A DNA stretch of 64,000 nt, from assembly GCA_022446965.1 (NCBI GenBank), contig JAKVBV010000010.1:1-64000 (forward strand), given 5' to 3'. Below are positions 44,760-53,083 of this stretch, in pieces. How positions within the stretch are numbered: the stretch's first letter is position 1; every line of letters starts with the position of its first letter. The notes under the pieces were generated by a model, which saw only the letters and a program-made list of their open reading frames with translations, ran no database searches and had not been told where the DNA came from. Source of the stretch: Phycisphaerales bacterium. Lineage in GTDB: Bacteria > Planctomycetota > Phycisphaerae > Phycisphaerales > SM1A02. Both the position numbers and the translations under genes were made by a program.

Positions 44760-45089
44760 GCAGTCGGGCTTGGTCCAGTCCCAGTCCTTGGACTTGTGCA
44801 TGGCGCCGGCCGCCTGCTTGATGCACCGCTTGCAGATGTGCGCCGACGTGTCGCCCCGCCACCCGGGCTCATCTCGGTCTTCAAGGCACATCGTGCACGT
44901 CGCAGGTGCTTCGCCGTCACGCTCGCACTGCACCACGACCCACGCCTTGGACAGACACACACCGCAAATGATGCTGCCGTGGTGGCCTTCCACGCACGGA
45001 CGATTCAGGGCCCACGCTGGCTCAAGACAGAAGTCGCACAGCACATCTTCGGGCTGCACGTCGTCGGGATTCGTTCCGTCCCGCCTCAT
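44754..45089 (-). CDS. small multi-CxxC zinc-ribbon-like protein
   Basis: 111 residues with four CxxC pairs (C18/C21, C42/C45, C65/C68, C86/C89) plus single cysteines C32 and C55. This suggests two zinc-ribbon or treble-clef modules. No DNA-binding domain or enzyme core is visible. It starts in the stop of trmB (ATGA), as last gene of the hppA-rsfS-trmB string. Function unknown; a nucleic-acid or protein-binding role is inference. Confidence 0.7.
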   Translation of the reverse strand: MRRDGTNPDDVQPEDVLCDFCLEPAWALNRPCVEGHHGSIICGVCLSKAWVVVQCERDGEAPATCTMCLEDRDEPGWRGDTSAHICKRCIKQAAGAMHKSKDWDWTKPDCS

Positions 45090-45742
45090 GGCAGTCGGCG
45101 CAGTGTCATGGCGTTGAACGGACGGCCTTCGCGGCGGTACTTGCGCTCGAAGTTGGTGCCGACCACTTCGCCTTCCGCTGCACTGGACGGCGGTGTGAAG
45201 GGCAGTCGTTCAAACAAATGTGCCGATCGTTCCACGTGCGATTCGTACCAGGCCCACAGATCCATGTGATCCGTCACCAGATGGAGAAGACCCTCGGTCG
45301 CGAGGATGCGGTGCAACTGCTCCAGGGAGGCATCCTGCACAACACGGCGCTTGTGATGCCGGGCCTTGGGCCAGGGATCGCTGAAGTACAGATGCACGAT
45401 TCGGCAGCAGGCATCGGGCATGCGATGCGTGACGAACTGCACGGCGTCGTCATGCAACATGCGAACATTGTTGCACTGGTTGCGACGCAATCGATCGGCG
45501 GCGTAGCGATAGAACTCCGCGGCCCATTCGATGCCCAGGAAATTCGTGTCGGGCTGCAGGCTCGCCTGCTGCACGAGAAACGTGCCCTTGCCCGAACCGA
45601 TCTCCAACTCAAATGGCCGGGACGAGTCAGCGAACCAGCTGCGTGGATCGAAGGGGCCGTCCTCGTAGTCGGGCAGATCCGACCGATCGAAGCCGTAGCC
45701 TTCAGTGTCGAGCGTCTTGCCGCGAGAAAGACCGAAACTCAT
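45086..45742 (-). CDS. trmB: tRNA (guanine-N7-)-methyltransferase
   Basis: 218 residues from the ATG at 45742, whose A is also the last base of the previous stop (TGATG); the GTG one codon earlier is an alternative. The SAM-binding motif is LEIGSGKGTFLVQQA, with FLGIEWAAEFYRYAADRL after it. The family signature VHLYFSDPWPKARHHKRR (catalytic and tRNA-binding residues) is intact. It methylates G46 in the variable loop of many tRNAs in the cytoplasm. It is part of a tightly overlapped minus-strand string. Confidence 0.95.
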   Translation of the reverse strand: MSFGLSRGKTLDTEGYGFDRSDLPDYEDGPFDPRSWFADSSRPFELEIGSGKGTFLVQQASLQPDTNFLGIEWAAEFYRYAADRLRRNQCNNVRMLHDDAVQFVTHRMPDACCRIVHLYFSDPWPKARHHKRRVVQDASLEQLHRILATEGLLHLVTDHMDLWAWYESHVERSAHLFERLPFTPPSSAAEGEVVGTNFERKYRREGRPFNAMTLRRLP

Positions 45743-46068
45743 CACGCCGCCTGTTGCGCATCGGCGGCGGCCACGGCCATGGTTGCCGACCGCTCGCCTG
45801 GATTGGTCGCCGACACCATGGTCAACACGCCAACGCCCATGCCTTTGAGCGGGTTGTGCCAGAGCTCTTCACCAGTCAGCGGATTGAGCGCCCATATGTA
45901 GCCACTGAGACTCACGACGAGTGTGTCCTTCTCCAGCAAGAGCGCTGGATACGTGCCCGGCCACTTCTTGGGCTTCCATGACCAGTACACATCGCCGGTG
46001 CGGCGATCCAATCCGACCACCCGCTTGGCGAAGGCCACGTAGATCACGTCCGTGTGCTGCACGCTCAC
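45742..46068 (-). CDS. short PQQ-like beta-propeller repeat protein
   Basis: 108 residues from GTG 46068, chosen because its GTGA overlaps the stop of the preceding gene; a longer frame from 46098 would overlap more. Two PQQ/WD-type blades are readable: DVIYVAFAKRVVGLDRRTGD with YWSW, and DTLVVSLSGYIWALNPLTGE with LWHN. A complete propeller needs seven or eight blades, so this is a fragment or a protein that must assemble with others. No signal peptide is seen. The C-terminus is Ala-rich. It could be a decayed BamB-like gene; the maintained overlaps argue it is translated. Confidence 0.65.
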   Translation of the reverse strand: MSVQHTDVIYVAFAKRVVGLDRRTGDVYWSWKPKKWPGTYPALLLEKDTLVVSLSGYIWALNPLTGEELWHNPLKGMGVGVLTMVSATNPGERSATMAVAAADAQQAA

Positions 46069-47717
46069 GGCTGCGTTCCTTGCGCAGGTGTGACCCATCG
46101 TGTGATGTGCTCCAGGACCTCGGGCATCACCGTACGGCGAACGCCACGACGGCCGCTGTTGTCCTGCGGCACGGGACCGAGCAGATGTGTGCCCTTGTCG
46201 ATCATCACGGCCTCGATGCTACCGCCCAGCGACTCCACTGCGGCGATCGTGGCTTGCCGATGCAGATCGCCGTCGAGCACGGTGTCATTGCTCCCCCACA
46301 TTGCCAACACGGGAGCCGTAATCCGAGGAAGGAAGCGACGTGGCTCCTCGACCAGTTCACGCACGGCGCCCGGTTGCCGCAGTGGGGCCAGGGTGATGTC
46401 GACCGTCGCATCGTTTGGTGGCTGTGCCCCGGCGTGCTCGGCCATCAGTGTCCGCAGGTGCCGCGCCGCTTGTCGCAAGGCTTCCTCATTCACACGTTCA
46501 GCCGCTGCACGGACCATGGCGAGTTGGGCATCGATGATCGCTGCTGCACCAGTGGCGTCCACGCCATGTCGTAGCAACACGCCCCGCAGTTGCTCGGCCT
46601 CCACCACAGCCTTGGGGAAGGCCGGAGGCGACAGCAGGATGACGCCGTCGACCTGATCCCGCAGCCGTGCCGCTGCCATGAGTGCTGTCATGGCACCACC
46701 ATCAAGCCCGCATAGAAGAATGTCGCTCCAGCGGCCGCTTTCGCGAAGGCGCTCAACTAGGCCCGACACCTGCAATGACCACACCGACCAGGTCAGCGGA
46801 CCTTGATCCGCTGGCCACGGATCACTGCTACCTTGTGATGGTGGATCCAATCGGATGCTCTCCACATCAGCGTGGGCCAACGCATCAGCGAGCACCAACA
46901 AAGGCTTGTGCCCATCCGCAGAGCCATCCCGGTCTTGTCCGCGATCGCCCAGCAACAGCACGAGCGTTCGGGACGCGCCCGAGCCGGGCGTCACATGTGT
47001 CCCTCTCACGAGCGTTTCGATGCGCAACGGCAGCTCGACATCGGCAGCCGTCCACGGGACAGCGCCGGTTGGATGTTGTGGTCGATCGGGCAGTGTGACG
47101 AGATCGCGGGTCAGGGTCAGCGGAAGCATCACGTCTCCGCGAGCCACCATGCCAGCAGCGGTATCGCCAACAGGCGTGAGCAGAAACGCACCGCCGCCAG
47201 GACCGCCACAGGTGAACTGCGTCGTGCCATCGTCGTCACGTGTCACATCAACCGGGTGATCCCAGATCTTGCGCATGGGCAGATCAAGGCGAGCGCTGTC
47301 GCCGCCGTCTTCGATGCGGATGATCAACGGCTCGAGATCGCCCGAGGCCATGGGCAACTCACCACCCCACTGCGTGTGCGACCCGAGCTCGAGCACAGGC
47401 TCCATCACGGTCTGCACGCCACCATCGAGCATGTCCATGGACAGACCCGCGCCCTGTCGACGAAGGGTGACATCCAGTGGCTTGCCTGGAAGCAGAAGGC
47501 TCAACTCGATGGCGTCATCGGTTTCCGTGGTCTGCACCACCGGCAGATTGACGAGATCGAACGCGAGCGAGGACACCTTAGCCAGCGTGCGGCCCTGCAC
47601 CTGCTCGAAGGACAGCACCACGTCCTCACCCCTGAACGCGGGCGGTGGCAATGTGCCGTGAAATCGCCCCTGCAGATCCACGGCGCAGACCGTGGACATC
47701 ACCAGGGTGGTGATCAC
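46065..47717 (-). CDS. secreted or membrane-associated alpha/beta-hydrolase-like protein
   Basis: 550 residues, starting with GTG 47717 inside the rsfS stop (GTGA). The N-terminal 220 residues form an uncharacterised beta-rich region (LSLLLPGKPLDVTLRRQG), as in two-domain esterases. The C-terminal half looks like an alpha/beta hydrolase: TLVLLLGDRGQDRDGSADGH, the elbow LLCGLDGGAMTALMAAARL, ITAPVLAMWGSNDTVL, and IDKGTHLLGP with the presumed catalytic His. The elbow reads G-x-D-x-G, with Asp (about 337) where Ser is usual. A short hydrophobic N-terminus may be a weak signal peptide. Substrate unknown. Confidence 0.72.
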   Translation of the reverse strand: MITTLVMSTVCAVDLQGRFHGTLPPPAFRGEDVVLSFEQVQGRTLAKVSSLAFDLVNLPVVQTTETDDAIELSLLLPGKPLDVTLRRQGAGLSMDMLDGGVQTVMEPVLELGSHTQWGGELPMASGDLEPLIIRIEDGGDSARLDLPMRKIWDHPVDVTRDDDGTTQFTCGGPGGGAFLLTPVGDTAAGMVARGDVMLPLTLTRDLVTLPDRPQHPTGAVPWTAADVELPLRIETLVRGTHVTPGSGASRTLVLLLGDRGQDRDGSADGHKPLLVLADALAHADVESIRLDPPSQGSSDPWPADQGPLTWSVWSLQVSGLVERLRESGRWSDILLCGLDGGAMTALMAAARLRDQVDGVILLSPPAFPKAVVEAEQLRGVLLRHGVDATGAAAIIDAQLAMVRAAAERVNEEALRQAARHLRTLMAEHAGAQPPNDATVDITLAPLRQPGAVRELVEEPRRFLPRITAPVLAMWGSNDTVLDGDLHRQATIAAVESLGGSIEAVMIDKGTHLLGPVPQDNSGRRGVRRTVMPEVLEHITRWVTPAQGTQP

Positions 47718-48106
47718 GAAGTAGTCTCCGCATCACGTGCGAAGGGCACAACTGGCGCGTCGTGCCAGAGGCTCTCCAGGTCGTAGTACGCACGACGTGA
47801 AGGCTCGAAGAGATGGGCCACAACAGTGACGAAATCCACCACGGTCCACGTGGACGCCTCGTCGCAGCTGCTCCGGAACCGCTCCATGCCGTGACCCTTG
47901 CCCAGATCTTCCAGTTCGGAGGCCACGGAACGGGCCTGACGATCACTGGTGCCCGATGCCACGATCACGTAGTCGCACACCTGGCTGAGCCCACGCACAT
48001 CCAGCACGCGGACATCGGTGCAGTGGCGGTCTTCCGCCAGACGCGCAGCGTCGACGGCGAAGCCAATGGCTCCGCCGTCGAGGTGTTCTGTACGCGTTGT
48101 ATTCAC
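47714..48106 (-). CDS. rsfS: ribosome silencing factor RsfS (Iojap family)
   Basis: 130 residues. The family phrases AVDAARLAEDRHCTDVRVLD, VCDYVIVASGTSDRQARSVA and the closing WTVVDFVTVVAHLFEPSRRA with YYDLESLW are all present, matching RsfS/YbeB. It binds ribosomal protein L14 and prevents subunit joining during starvation. The GTG start lies 15 bases after the pyrophosphatase stop and its stop overlaps the hydrolase gene. Confidence 0.95.
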   Translation of the reverse strand: MNTTRTEHLDGGAIGFAVDAARLAEDRHCTDVRVLDVRGLSQVCDYVIVASGTSDRQARSVASELEDLGKGHGMERFRSSCDEASTWTVVDFVTVVAHLFEPSRRAYYDLESLWHDAPVVPFARDAETTS

Positions 48107-48121
48107 CGTTGGAACGGTGCC

Positions 48122-50758
48122 TCAGCCCAGGCCGATGGCAGCCTGCACGGCGGGTCCGAAGTGGACCACGAGTCCGGCAAACACCACCGACACCACTGCA
48201 ATGAGCTTGATGAGGATGTTGAGGGACGGGCCGGAGGTGTCCTTGAAGGGATCACCCACGGTGTCGCCTGTGACCGAAGCCTTGTGGGCATCGGAGCCCT
48301 TGCCACCATGGTGGTCGGCTTCGATGTACTTCTTGGCGTTGTCCCAGGCACCACCGGCGTTGGCCATGTAAATGGCCACGGCGAAGCCACTGGTGAGGCC
48401 GCCCACGAGCAGACCCATCACACCACCAACGCCGAGCATCAGGCCCACGAGGATGGGCGTGATGATGGCCAGCAACGAGGGCACGACCATTTCACGCTGG
48501 GCACCAGCGGTCGAAATAGCCACGCACTCCTGATAGTCGGGGTACTCGACACCGTCGACGGTGACGCGAGTGGGCCACTTCATCGGATCCTTGACGTCGT
48601 CCTCCGACATGCCGTCGGCCTTGAACTTGTCACGCATCACGGCGAACTGACGACGGCACTCGTTCATCATGCGGTAGGCAGCACGGCCCACGGCGTTCAT
48701 CGTCATCGCGCAGAACACGAAGGCGAGCATCACGCCAAGGAACAGGCCACCGAGCACGCGGGGGTTCATGATCGAGATGTCGTAGAACGCAGCCATGTGC
48801 TTGAGCGTGGCGCGGCCAGCGGGGACGAGGTCAAAGTGCTCGCCACCAGCATGCACGTCGTACATGCGGGCCTTGGCATCCCAATGGCCGTGTCCCGTGA
48901 CAGTTTCGCCGACGGTGAAGTTCTTGACATCACGCGCAACGTCGCCCGAAGCCAACAGCAGGCCACCTCCAGCGAAGGTGTGGTCTCCAGCTTCGGCAAC
49001 AAGCTTGAACTCACCATGCCCCTGGTAGGACAGATGCAGTGTGTGGTCACCGTTGCTCTCAAGTGCCTCATCGGCAGGTGCCGAGCGGAATGACGTGACC
49101 TGATCGGCATCGATCGTGGTCACGATGGCGGTGGCTTCGGAACCGTCAACGGTGAGCTTCTCGACGAGAGAACCCTTGACGACGATCGCGTACGCGGCAA
49201 GCAGAGCCATGGCGGTCAGCGCGGCTGAACCAATTGCAAAGCCCTTGCCTGTAGCGGCCGTGGTGTTGCCCAGCGAATCGAGCATGTCGGTGCGTTCACG
49301 CACGAACGAGGGCTGACCCGTCATTTCGGCGTTACCACCGGCGTTGTCCGCGATGGGGCCGTAGGCGTCGGTCGCCAGCGTGATGCCCAGCGTGGACAGC
49401 ATGCCCACGGCAGCGATACCCACGCCGTACAGACCAAGCAGGAAGTTGTCGTTGCCGCCACTGACGCCGAAGGCTGTCAGGATGGCGATGACGATCACGA
49501 TGAGCGGCGCCCATGTGGACTTCATGCCTTCAGCGATACCAGCGATGATCACGGTGGCGTGGCCGGTTTGCGTCTGCTCAGCGATGCGCTGCGTGGGGGC
49601 GTGCTCGTAGGAGGTGTAGTACTCCGTGGCAAACGCGATGATCAGGCCAGCGGCCAGACCAGTGATGATGGCGGCCCAGGGCTGCCACCAGGCGAAGTCC
49701 GTCACCGCACCGTCACCGAGCAGCTGATGGAACAGCACGCCGGCGCCGATGGTCACCAGCAGCGAGGCGAACCACACACCCATGTGGAGGCCCTTGAGCA
49801 GCTGGCTGAAGGACGCACCTTCCTTGGCCTTCACGACGAACACGCCGATGAGCGAGCAGATGATGCCGATACCCGCGAGGGCCATCGGGGCGGCGGCCAG
49901 CACGAAGGCGGCCTTCACACCCATGCCGCCGGCGTATGCGGCGGTGGCACCGAGTGCCATCGAAGCGAGGATTGAACCGTAGTACGACTCGTAAAGGTCC
50001 GCACCCATGCCGGCCACGTCGCCCACGTTGTCGCCCACGTTGTCGGCGATGGCAGCGGGGTTGCGTGGATCATCTTCGGGAATACCCGCTTCAACCTTGC
50101 CCACGAGGTCGGCGCCCACATCGGCGGCCTTGGTGTAGATACCACCACCAACGCGAGCGAACAGTGCCTGCGTGGAGGCACCCATGCCGTAGGTCAGCAT
50201 GACCGCGGTTGTAAGTTCGAGCGTCTGCTCAGGGGCGATGATGTTCCAGATCACGAACCAGGCGCTCACGTCGAGCAGGGCGAAGCCCACCACGACGAGT
50301 CCCATGACCGCACCGGAGCGGAAGGCCACGGTGAGTCCGTCATTGAGCGACTGCTTGGCGGCGAAGGTGGTCCGCGCCGAAGCGTTCGTAGCCATCTTCA
50401 TGCCAAACCAACCGCACAGGCCGGAGAACAGACCCGCGATCGGCACGCCTACGGCCGACCAGATCGGCTGGATGTCCATCATGCCCAGCACCACGAGGAT
50501 GCCGACCAAGGCGACGAACACCATGGCCACCACCCTGTACTGCCGCACGAGGTACGCCATGGCACCTTCACGCACGGCTTCGGCGATGCGAATCATTTCG
50601 GGCTCGCCTTCACTCTTGCTCATGACTGAGCGGCTGAAGACGAAGGCCATGACCAACGCAAGGATGGCGCCGATCGGGGCGATGAACCAAGGCGATGCGA
50701 ACTCGATGATGTTGTCGAGGCCTTGGGGTGTTGTTGCTGCAATCATCTCAGTGATCAC
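48122..50758 (-). CDS. hppA: membrane-bound ion-translocating pyrophosphatase with a large extra domain
   Basis: 878 residues from GTG 50758, supported by AGGAGA (50766-50771) seven bases upstream; ATG 50746 has no such site. About sixteen hydrophobic helices are present. Active-site phrases include GGGIYTKAADVGADLVGKVE, DPRNPAAIADNVGDNVGDVA and GNTTAATGKGFAIGS. In that last motif Ala rather than Lys follows the TT, which in this family goes with K+ dependence. It couples PPi hydrolysis to H+ or Na+ pumping; which ion is not settled. Canonical members are about 670-780 residues. Here about 125 extra residues, hydrophilic and His/Asp/Gly-rich, lie between the helix ending AAYAIVVKG and the FYDISIMN helix. 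Confidence 0.95.
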   Translation of the reverse strand: MITEMIAATTPQGLDNIIEFASPWFIAPIGAILALVMAFVFSRSVMSKSEGEPEMIRIAEAVREGAMAYLVRQYRVVAMVFVALVGILVVLGMMDIQPIWSAVGVPIAGLFSGLCGWFGMKMATNASARTTFAAKQSLNDGLTVAFRSGAVMGLVVVGFALLDVSAWFVIWNIIAPEQTLELTTAVMLTYGMGASTQALFARVGGGIYTKAADVGADLVGKVEAGIPEDDPRNPAAIADNVGDNVGDVAGMGADLYESYYGSILASMALGATAAYAGGMGVKAAFVLAAAPMALAGIGIICSLIGVFVVKAKEGASFSQLLKGLHMGVWFASLLVTIGAGVLFHQLLGDGAVTDFAWWQPWAAIITGLAAGLIIAFATEYYTSYEHAPTQRIAEQTQTGHATVIIAGIAEGMKSTWAPLIVIVIAILTAFGVSGGNDNFLLGLYGVGIAAVGMLSTLGITLATDAYGPIADNAGGNAEMTGQPSFVRERTDMLDSLGNTTAATGKGFAIGSAALTAMALLAAYAIVVKGSLVEKLTVDGSEATAIVTTIDADQVTSFRSAPADEALESNGDHTLHLSYQGHGEFKLVAEAGDHTFAGGGLLLASGDVARDVKNFTVGETVTGHGHWDAKARMYDVHAGGEHFDLVPAGRATLKHMAAFYDISIMNPRVLGGLFLGVMLAFVFCAMTMNAVGRAAYRMMNECRRQFAVMRDKFKADGMSEDDVKDPMKWPTRVTVDGVEYPDYQECVAISTAGAQREMVVPSLLAIITPILVGLMLGVGGVMGLLVGGLTSGFAVAIYMANAGGAWDNAKKYIEADHHGGKGSDAHKASVTGDTVGDPFKDTSGPSLNILIKLIAVVSVVFAGLVVHFGPAVQAAIGLG
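48793..49165 (-). other. insertion inside the membrane pyrophosphatase
   Basis: Roughly 124 codons of beta-rich, hydrophilic sequence (for example GDHTLHLSYQGHGEFKLVAE and ARMYDVHAGGEHFDLVPAG) placed in what is normally a short loop. Same reading frame and similar base composition to its flanks. Confidence 0.75.
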
Positions 50759-50883
50759 GATCCAGTCTCCTGAAAGTAAAGAACCGGGACGACAAACGAA
50801 GCCGCCCCGTTCTGATCAAAGGGGTGTCTGTGTTGTGTCGCAGCAGGCCGCGACGAATGCTGTCGCTCCCTGCCGCGAAGCGC

Positions 50884-51129
50884 TCACCGGCGCTTGCCTC
50901 CGCCGCCGCGGCTGCTGCTGGGACGACCAGGCGTGGCTTGCGGGTTGTTGAGGCGTGCGACGCGGGCGGCCGACTTGCGTGCAGCGCGGCGACGACGCTC
51001 CGAGGGCTTCTCGAAGTACTGCTTACGCTTGACGTCTTTGGTGAGGCCTTCCTTCTCGCAGAGCTTCTTGAAACGCCGAAGCATCTGGTTGACGGACTCG
51101 CCTTGACGGGATTTGATGCGGATAGCCAT
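50884..51129 (-). CDS. rpsU: 30S ribosomal protein S21
   Basis: 81 residues. The family core is ESVNQMLRRFKKLCEKEGL followed by KRKQYFEKPSERRRRAARK, basic and helical, as in S21. A Gly/Ser/Arg-rich tail (RPSSSRGGGGKRR) is added. It lies upstream of the pyrophosphatase gene on the same strand, 125 bases apart. It stabilises mRNA binding on the small subunit. Confidence 0.93.
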   Translation of the reverse strand: MAIRIKSRQGESVNQMLRRFKKLCEKEGLTKDVKRKQYFEKPSERRRRAARKSAARVARLNNPQATPGRPSSSRGGGGKRR

Positions 51130-51237
51130 TGAAAGGGTGTTCTCCGGTGGGCCGAGCCGGGTATTAGAGCCGATCAGAATGTTTGACGCAAGGTTTGCCA
51201 GCGGGTTTCACCGCCCCCGGAAAGGTCGTTTTTCACC

Positions 51238-51864
51238 ATGCCATTGCTGATTGATGCCTGGAATGTGCTGCACACCACCGGGGTGCTTCCCCCGGAGATG
51301 GCCGGTGTGGGCCTCAGGGGCCTCGGACAGCTCATTCAGAGCTCCAGATGGGGGTCGCAGCGGGTGCAATTGATCTGCGACGGACGCCCGCCAGGGCCCC
51401 ACAGCGGCCTTCCAGACGGGATGACGGCCGTCTTTTCCGGCCCGGATCGTGAGGCCGACGACCTCATCGAGGCCCGAATCGCAACGACCTCAGCGCCGGG
51501 CAGTCTCACGGTGGTCTCCTCTGATCGCCGCATCCGCACGGCCGCACGCAAACGAGGGTGCAAAGTGCTCACCTCAGCTGCCTTCTTGGAGGCCTTGGTC
51601 CGCGATGCCCAGCAGCCGCGTCGCACCGGACCCACCCGACCAACGCAGGTAGACCTGCCCGATGACCTCATCGCTGAGGCGCAGTCGCTCGCTGGGAGTG
51701 CCCCCCCCCCACTCCCGCCGTCCGTGCCGTCGCCAGCGCCGCCGGAGCCCCCGCCCAAGAACGACGCATCACCGCCAGCACGGCCCCCGACATCGGGCGA
51801 CCTGCCAGCGGACATCATCGAAGAAGCGCGTCGGTTGTTGCGCGGCGATCAGGATCAGGGCTGA
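51238..51864 (+). CDS. YacP-like NYN-domain (PIN-fold) nuclease
   Basis: 208 residues. The N-terminal 125 residues match the NYN/YacP domain: LLIDAWNVLH with the first acidic residue, ICDGRPP, FSGPDREADDLIEARI with the central acidic cluster, and SLTVVSSDRRIRTAARKRGC. Such proteins cleave RNA in a metal-dependent way. The C-terminal 80 residues are Pro-rich with two copies of LPDDLIAEAQSL / LPADIIEEARRL, likely a binding motif repeat. A run of ten C bases (51701-51710) occurs between them. It converges with pdxH, overlapping by ten bases. Confidence 0.82.
   Translation: MPLLIDAWNVLHTTGVLPPEMAGVGLRGLGQLIQSSRWGSQRVQLICDGRPPGPHSGLPDGMTAVFSGPDREADDLIEARIATTSAPGSLTVVSSDRRIRTAARKRGCKVLTSAAFLEALVRDAQQPRRTGPTRPTQVDLPDDLIAEAQSLAGSAPPPLPPSVPSPAPPEPPPKNDASPPARPPTSGDLPADIIEEARRLLRGDQDQG
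51701..51710 (+). repeat. poly-C tract, ten bases
   Basis: Uninterrupted C10 inside the proline-rich part of the NYN gene. Slippage here would change the frame of the last 51 codons. Confidence 0.95.
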
Positions 51865-52460
51865 AGCCGGGTGGACTGCCACGTGTCGCCATCGCGAACG
51901 TATCGCATTCGATCGTGCAGCCGATGTTCGCCGTCCTGCCAGAACTCGATCACATCAAGCGACACGCGATAGCCACCCCAGTGCGGCGGCCGGGCGGGAT
52001 TGTCCGGCGTGTCGCACGCGGCACGTGCGGCCTCGAGTTGCTGCAGCAACACATCGCGTGATGCGCATGGCTGCGACTGCTGCGAGGCCCAGGCGCCAAG
52101 CCGGCTCTCCGGATGCCGCGAGGCGAAGTACGCATCGGATTGCTCGTCCGACACCGCACTCGCCGTGCCTTCGATACGCACCTGTCGCCCCATGTGGTCC
52201 CAGTGCAGCACCAAGGCCACACGAGCGTCGGCGGAAAGCTGTTCACCTTTGGCCGATTGACGATTGGTGAAGAACACCGCGCCCTCGTCATCGAAATGTT
52301 TGAGCAGCACGATGCGCGCATGCGGTGCACCGTGGGCGTCCACGGTGCACAGCGTCATCGCATTGGGATTGGGCACGTTCGACTCAGTCCACGCCGCTTG
52401 CACCCATGCCTCAAGGGCCGGCACGGGATCCGCGGGCGGGTTGTCGAACTGCAATGTCAT
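51855..52460 (-). CDS. pdxH: pyridoxamine/pyridoxine 5'-phosphate oxidase
   Basis: 201 residues. Family motifs: PNAMTLCTVDAHGAPHARIV, LLKHFDDEGAVFFTN, ARVALVLHWDHMGRQVRIEG for FMN binding, GAWASQQSQP, and PPHWGGYRVSLDVIEFWQ; the C-terminal RLHDRMRYVR matches the substrate-binding end. It oxidises pyridoxamine or pyridoxine phosphate to PLP with FMN. Its ATG shares a base with the purE stop (TGATG), so purE and pdxH are coupled. PLP is the cofactor of the lysine aminotransferase at 3360, though not linked in the genome. Confidence 0.94.
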   Translation of the reverse strand: MTLQFDNPPADPVPALEAWVQAAWTESNVPNPNAMTLCTVDAHGAPHARIVLLKHFDDEGAVFFTNRQSAKGEQLSADARVALVLHWDHMGRQVRIEGTASAVSDEQSDAYFASRHPESRLGAWASQQSQPCASRDVLLQQLEAARAACDTPDNPARPPHWGGYRVSLDVIEFWQDGEHRLHDRMRYVRDGDTWQSTRLQP

Positions 52461-52972
52461 CAGTGACCAGGTGCACCTTCGAGCGCGAAGGTCGCAGCGG
52501 ACTGATCAGCACGGAACGCCAGATAGCGATCGTTCAATTCGCTGTCGTTGAGCGACAGAATCGACACGGCAAGCAATGCGGCATTGATCGCACCAGCGCT
52601 TCCGACAGCCAACGTGCCCACCGGAATGCCCTTGGGCATCTGCGCCATCGACAGGAGTGAATCCAGACCGTCGGTGGACCAGGCGTTCATGGGGCAGCCC
52701 AGCACGGGAATGTGGGTCATGGCAGCGGCCACACCCGCGAGGTGTGCAGCACCACCGGCGGCGCAGATGAGCACCTGCACGCCGCGTTCGGGCGCCGTGG
52801 CACAGTAGGCCTCGAGGCGCTTGGCAGCACGATGGGCCGAGATCACGTTGCACTCGTGCGTCACACCCAACTTGGCGAGAGTCTGGGAGCACTTCTCCAT
52901 GGTGGGCCAATCCGAGGCACTTCCCATGAGGACACCGACGCGAGCACCATCAACTTTTACGACTTCTGACAT
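52460..52972 (-). CDS. purE: N5-carboxyaminoimidazole ribonucleotide mutase PurE
   Basis: 170 residues from the ATG at 52972, with GGAGG ten bases upstream; a longer frame to 53047 is not supported. The signature VGVLMGSASDWPTMEKCSQT is at the N-terminus, with VISAHRAAKRLEAYCA (catalytic His) and the phosphate-binding ICAAGGAAHLAGVAAAMT, then PVLGCPMNAWSTDGLDSLLS. This is class I PurE, acting in de novo purine synthesis with PurK, which is not adjacent. Confidence 0.95.
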   Translation of the reverse strand: MSEVVKVDGARVGVLMGSASDWPTMEKCSQTLAKLGVTHECNVISAHRAAKRLEAYCATAPERGVQVLICAAGGAAHLAGVAAAMTHIPVLGCPMNAWSTDGLDSLLSMAQMPKGIPVGTLAVGSAGAINAALLAVSILSLNDSELNDRYLAFRADQSAATFALEGAPGH

Positions 52973-53083
52973 GGCCTGAGGGCCTCCCTGTGCAGTGGTT
53001 CGAGCAGCACAGGATACAAACCCGCGGCCGTCGCAGGTCGTCTTCACGAGCTATGATGTCCGCCCTCACACGGAACCACCTCT

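Noticed and set aside
47813-49093. 426-codon plus-strand frame opposite hppA and rsfS
   Set aside because: Very rich in His and Gly, no domain; antisense of hppA.
53052-53057. TATGAT as a full tRNA promoter
   Set aside because: Position fits a -10 element but no -35-like sequence at 16-18 bases upstream; kept only as a remark.
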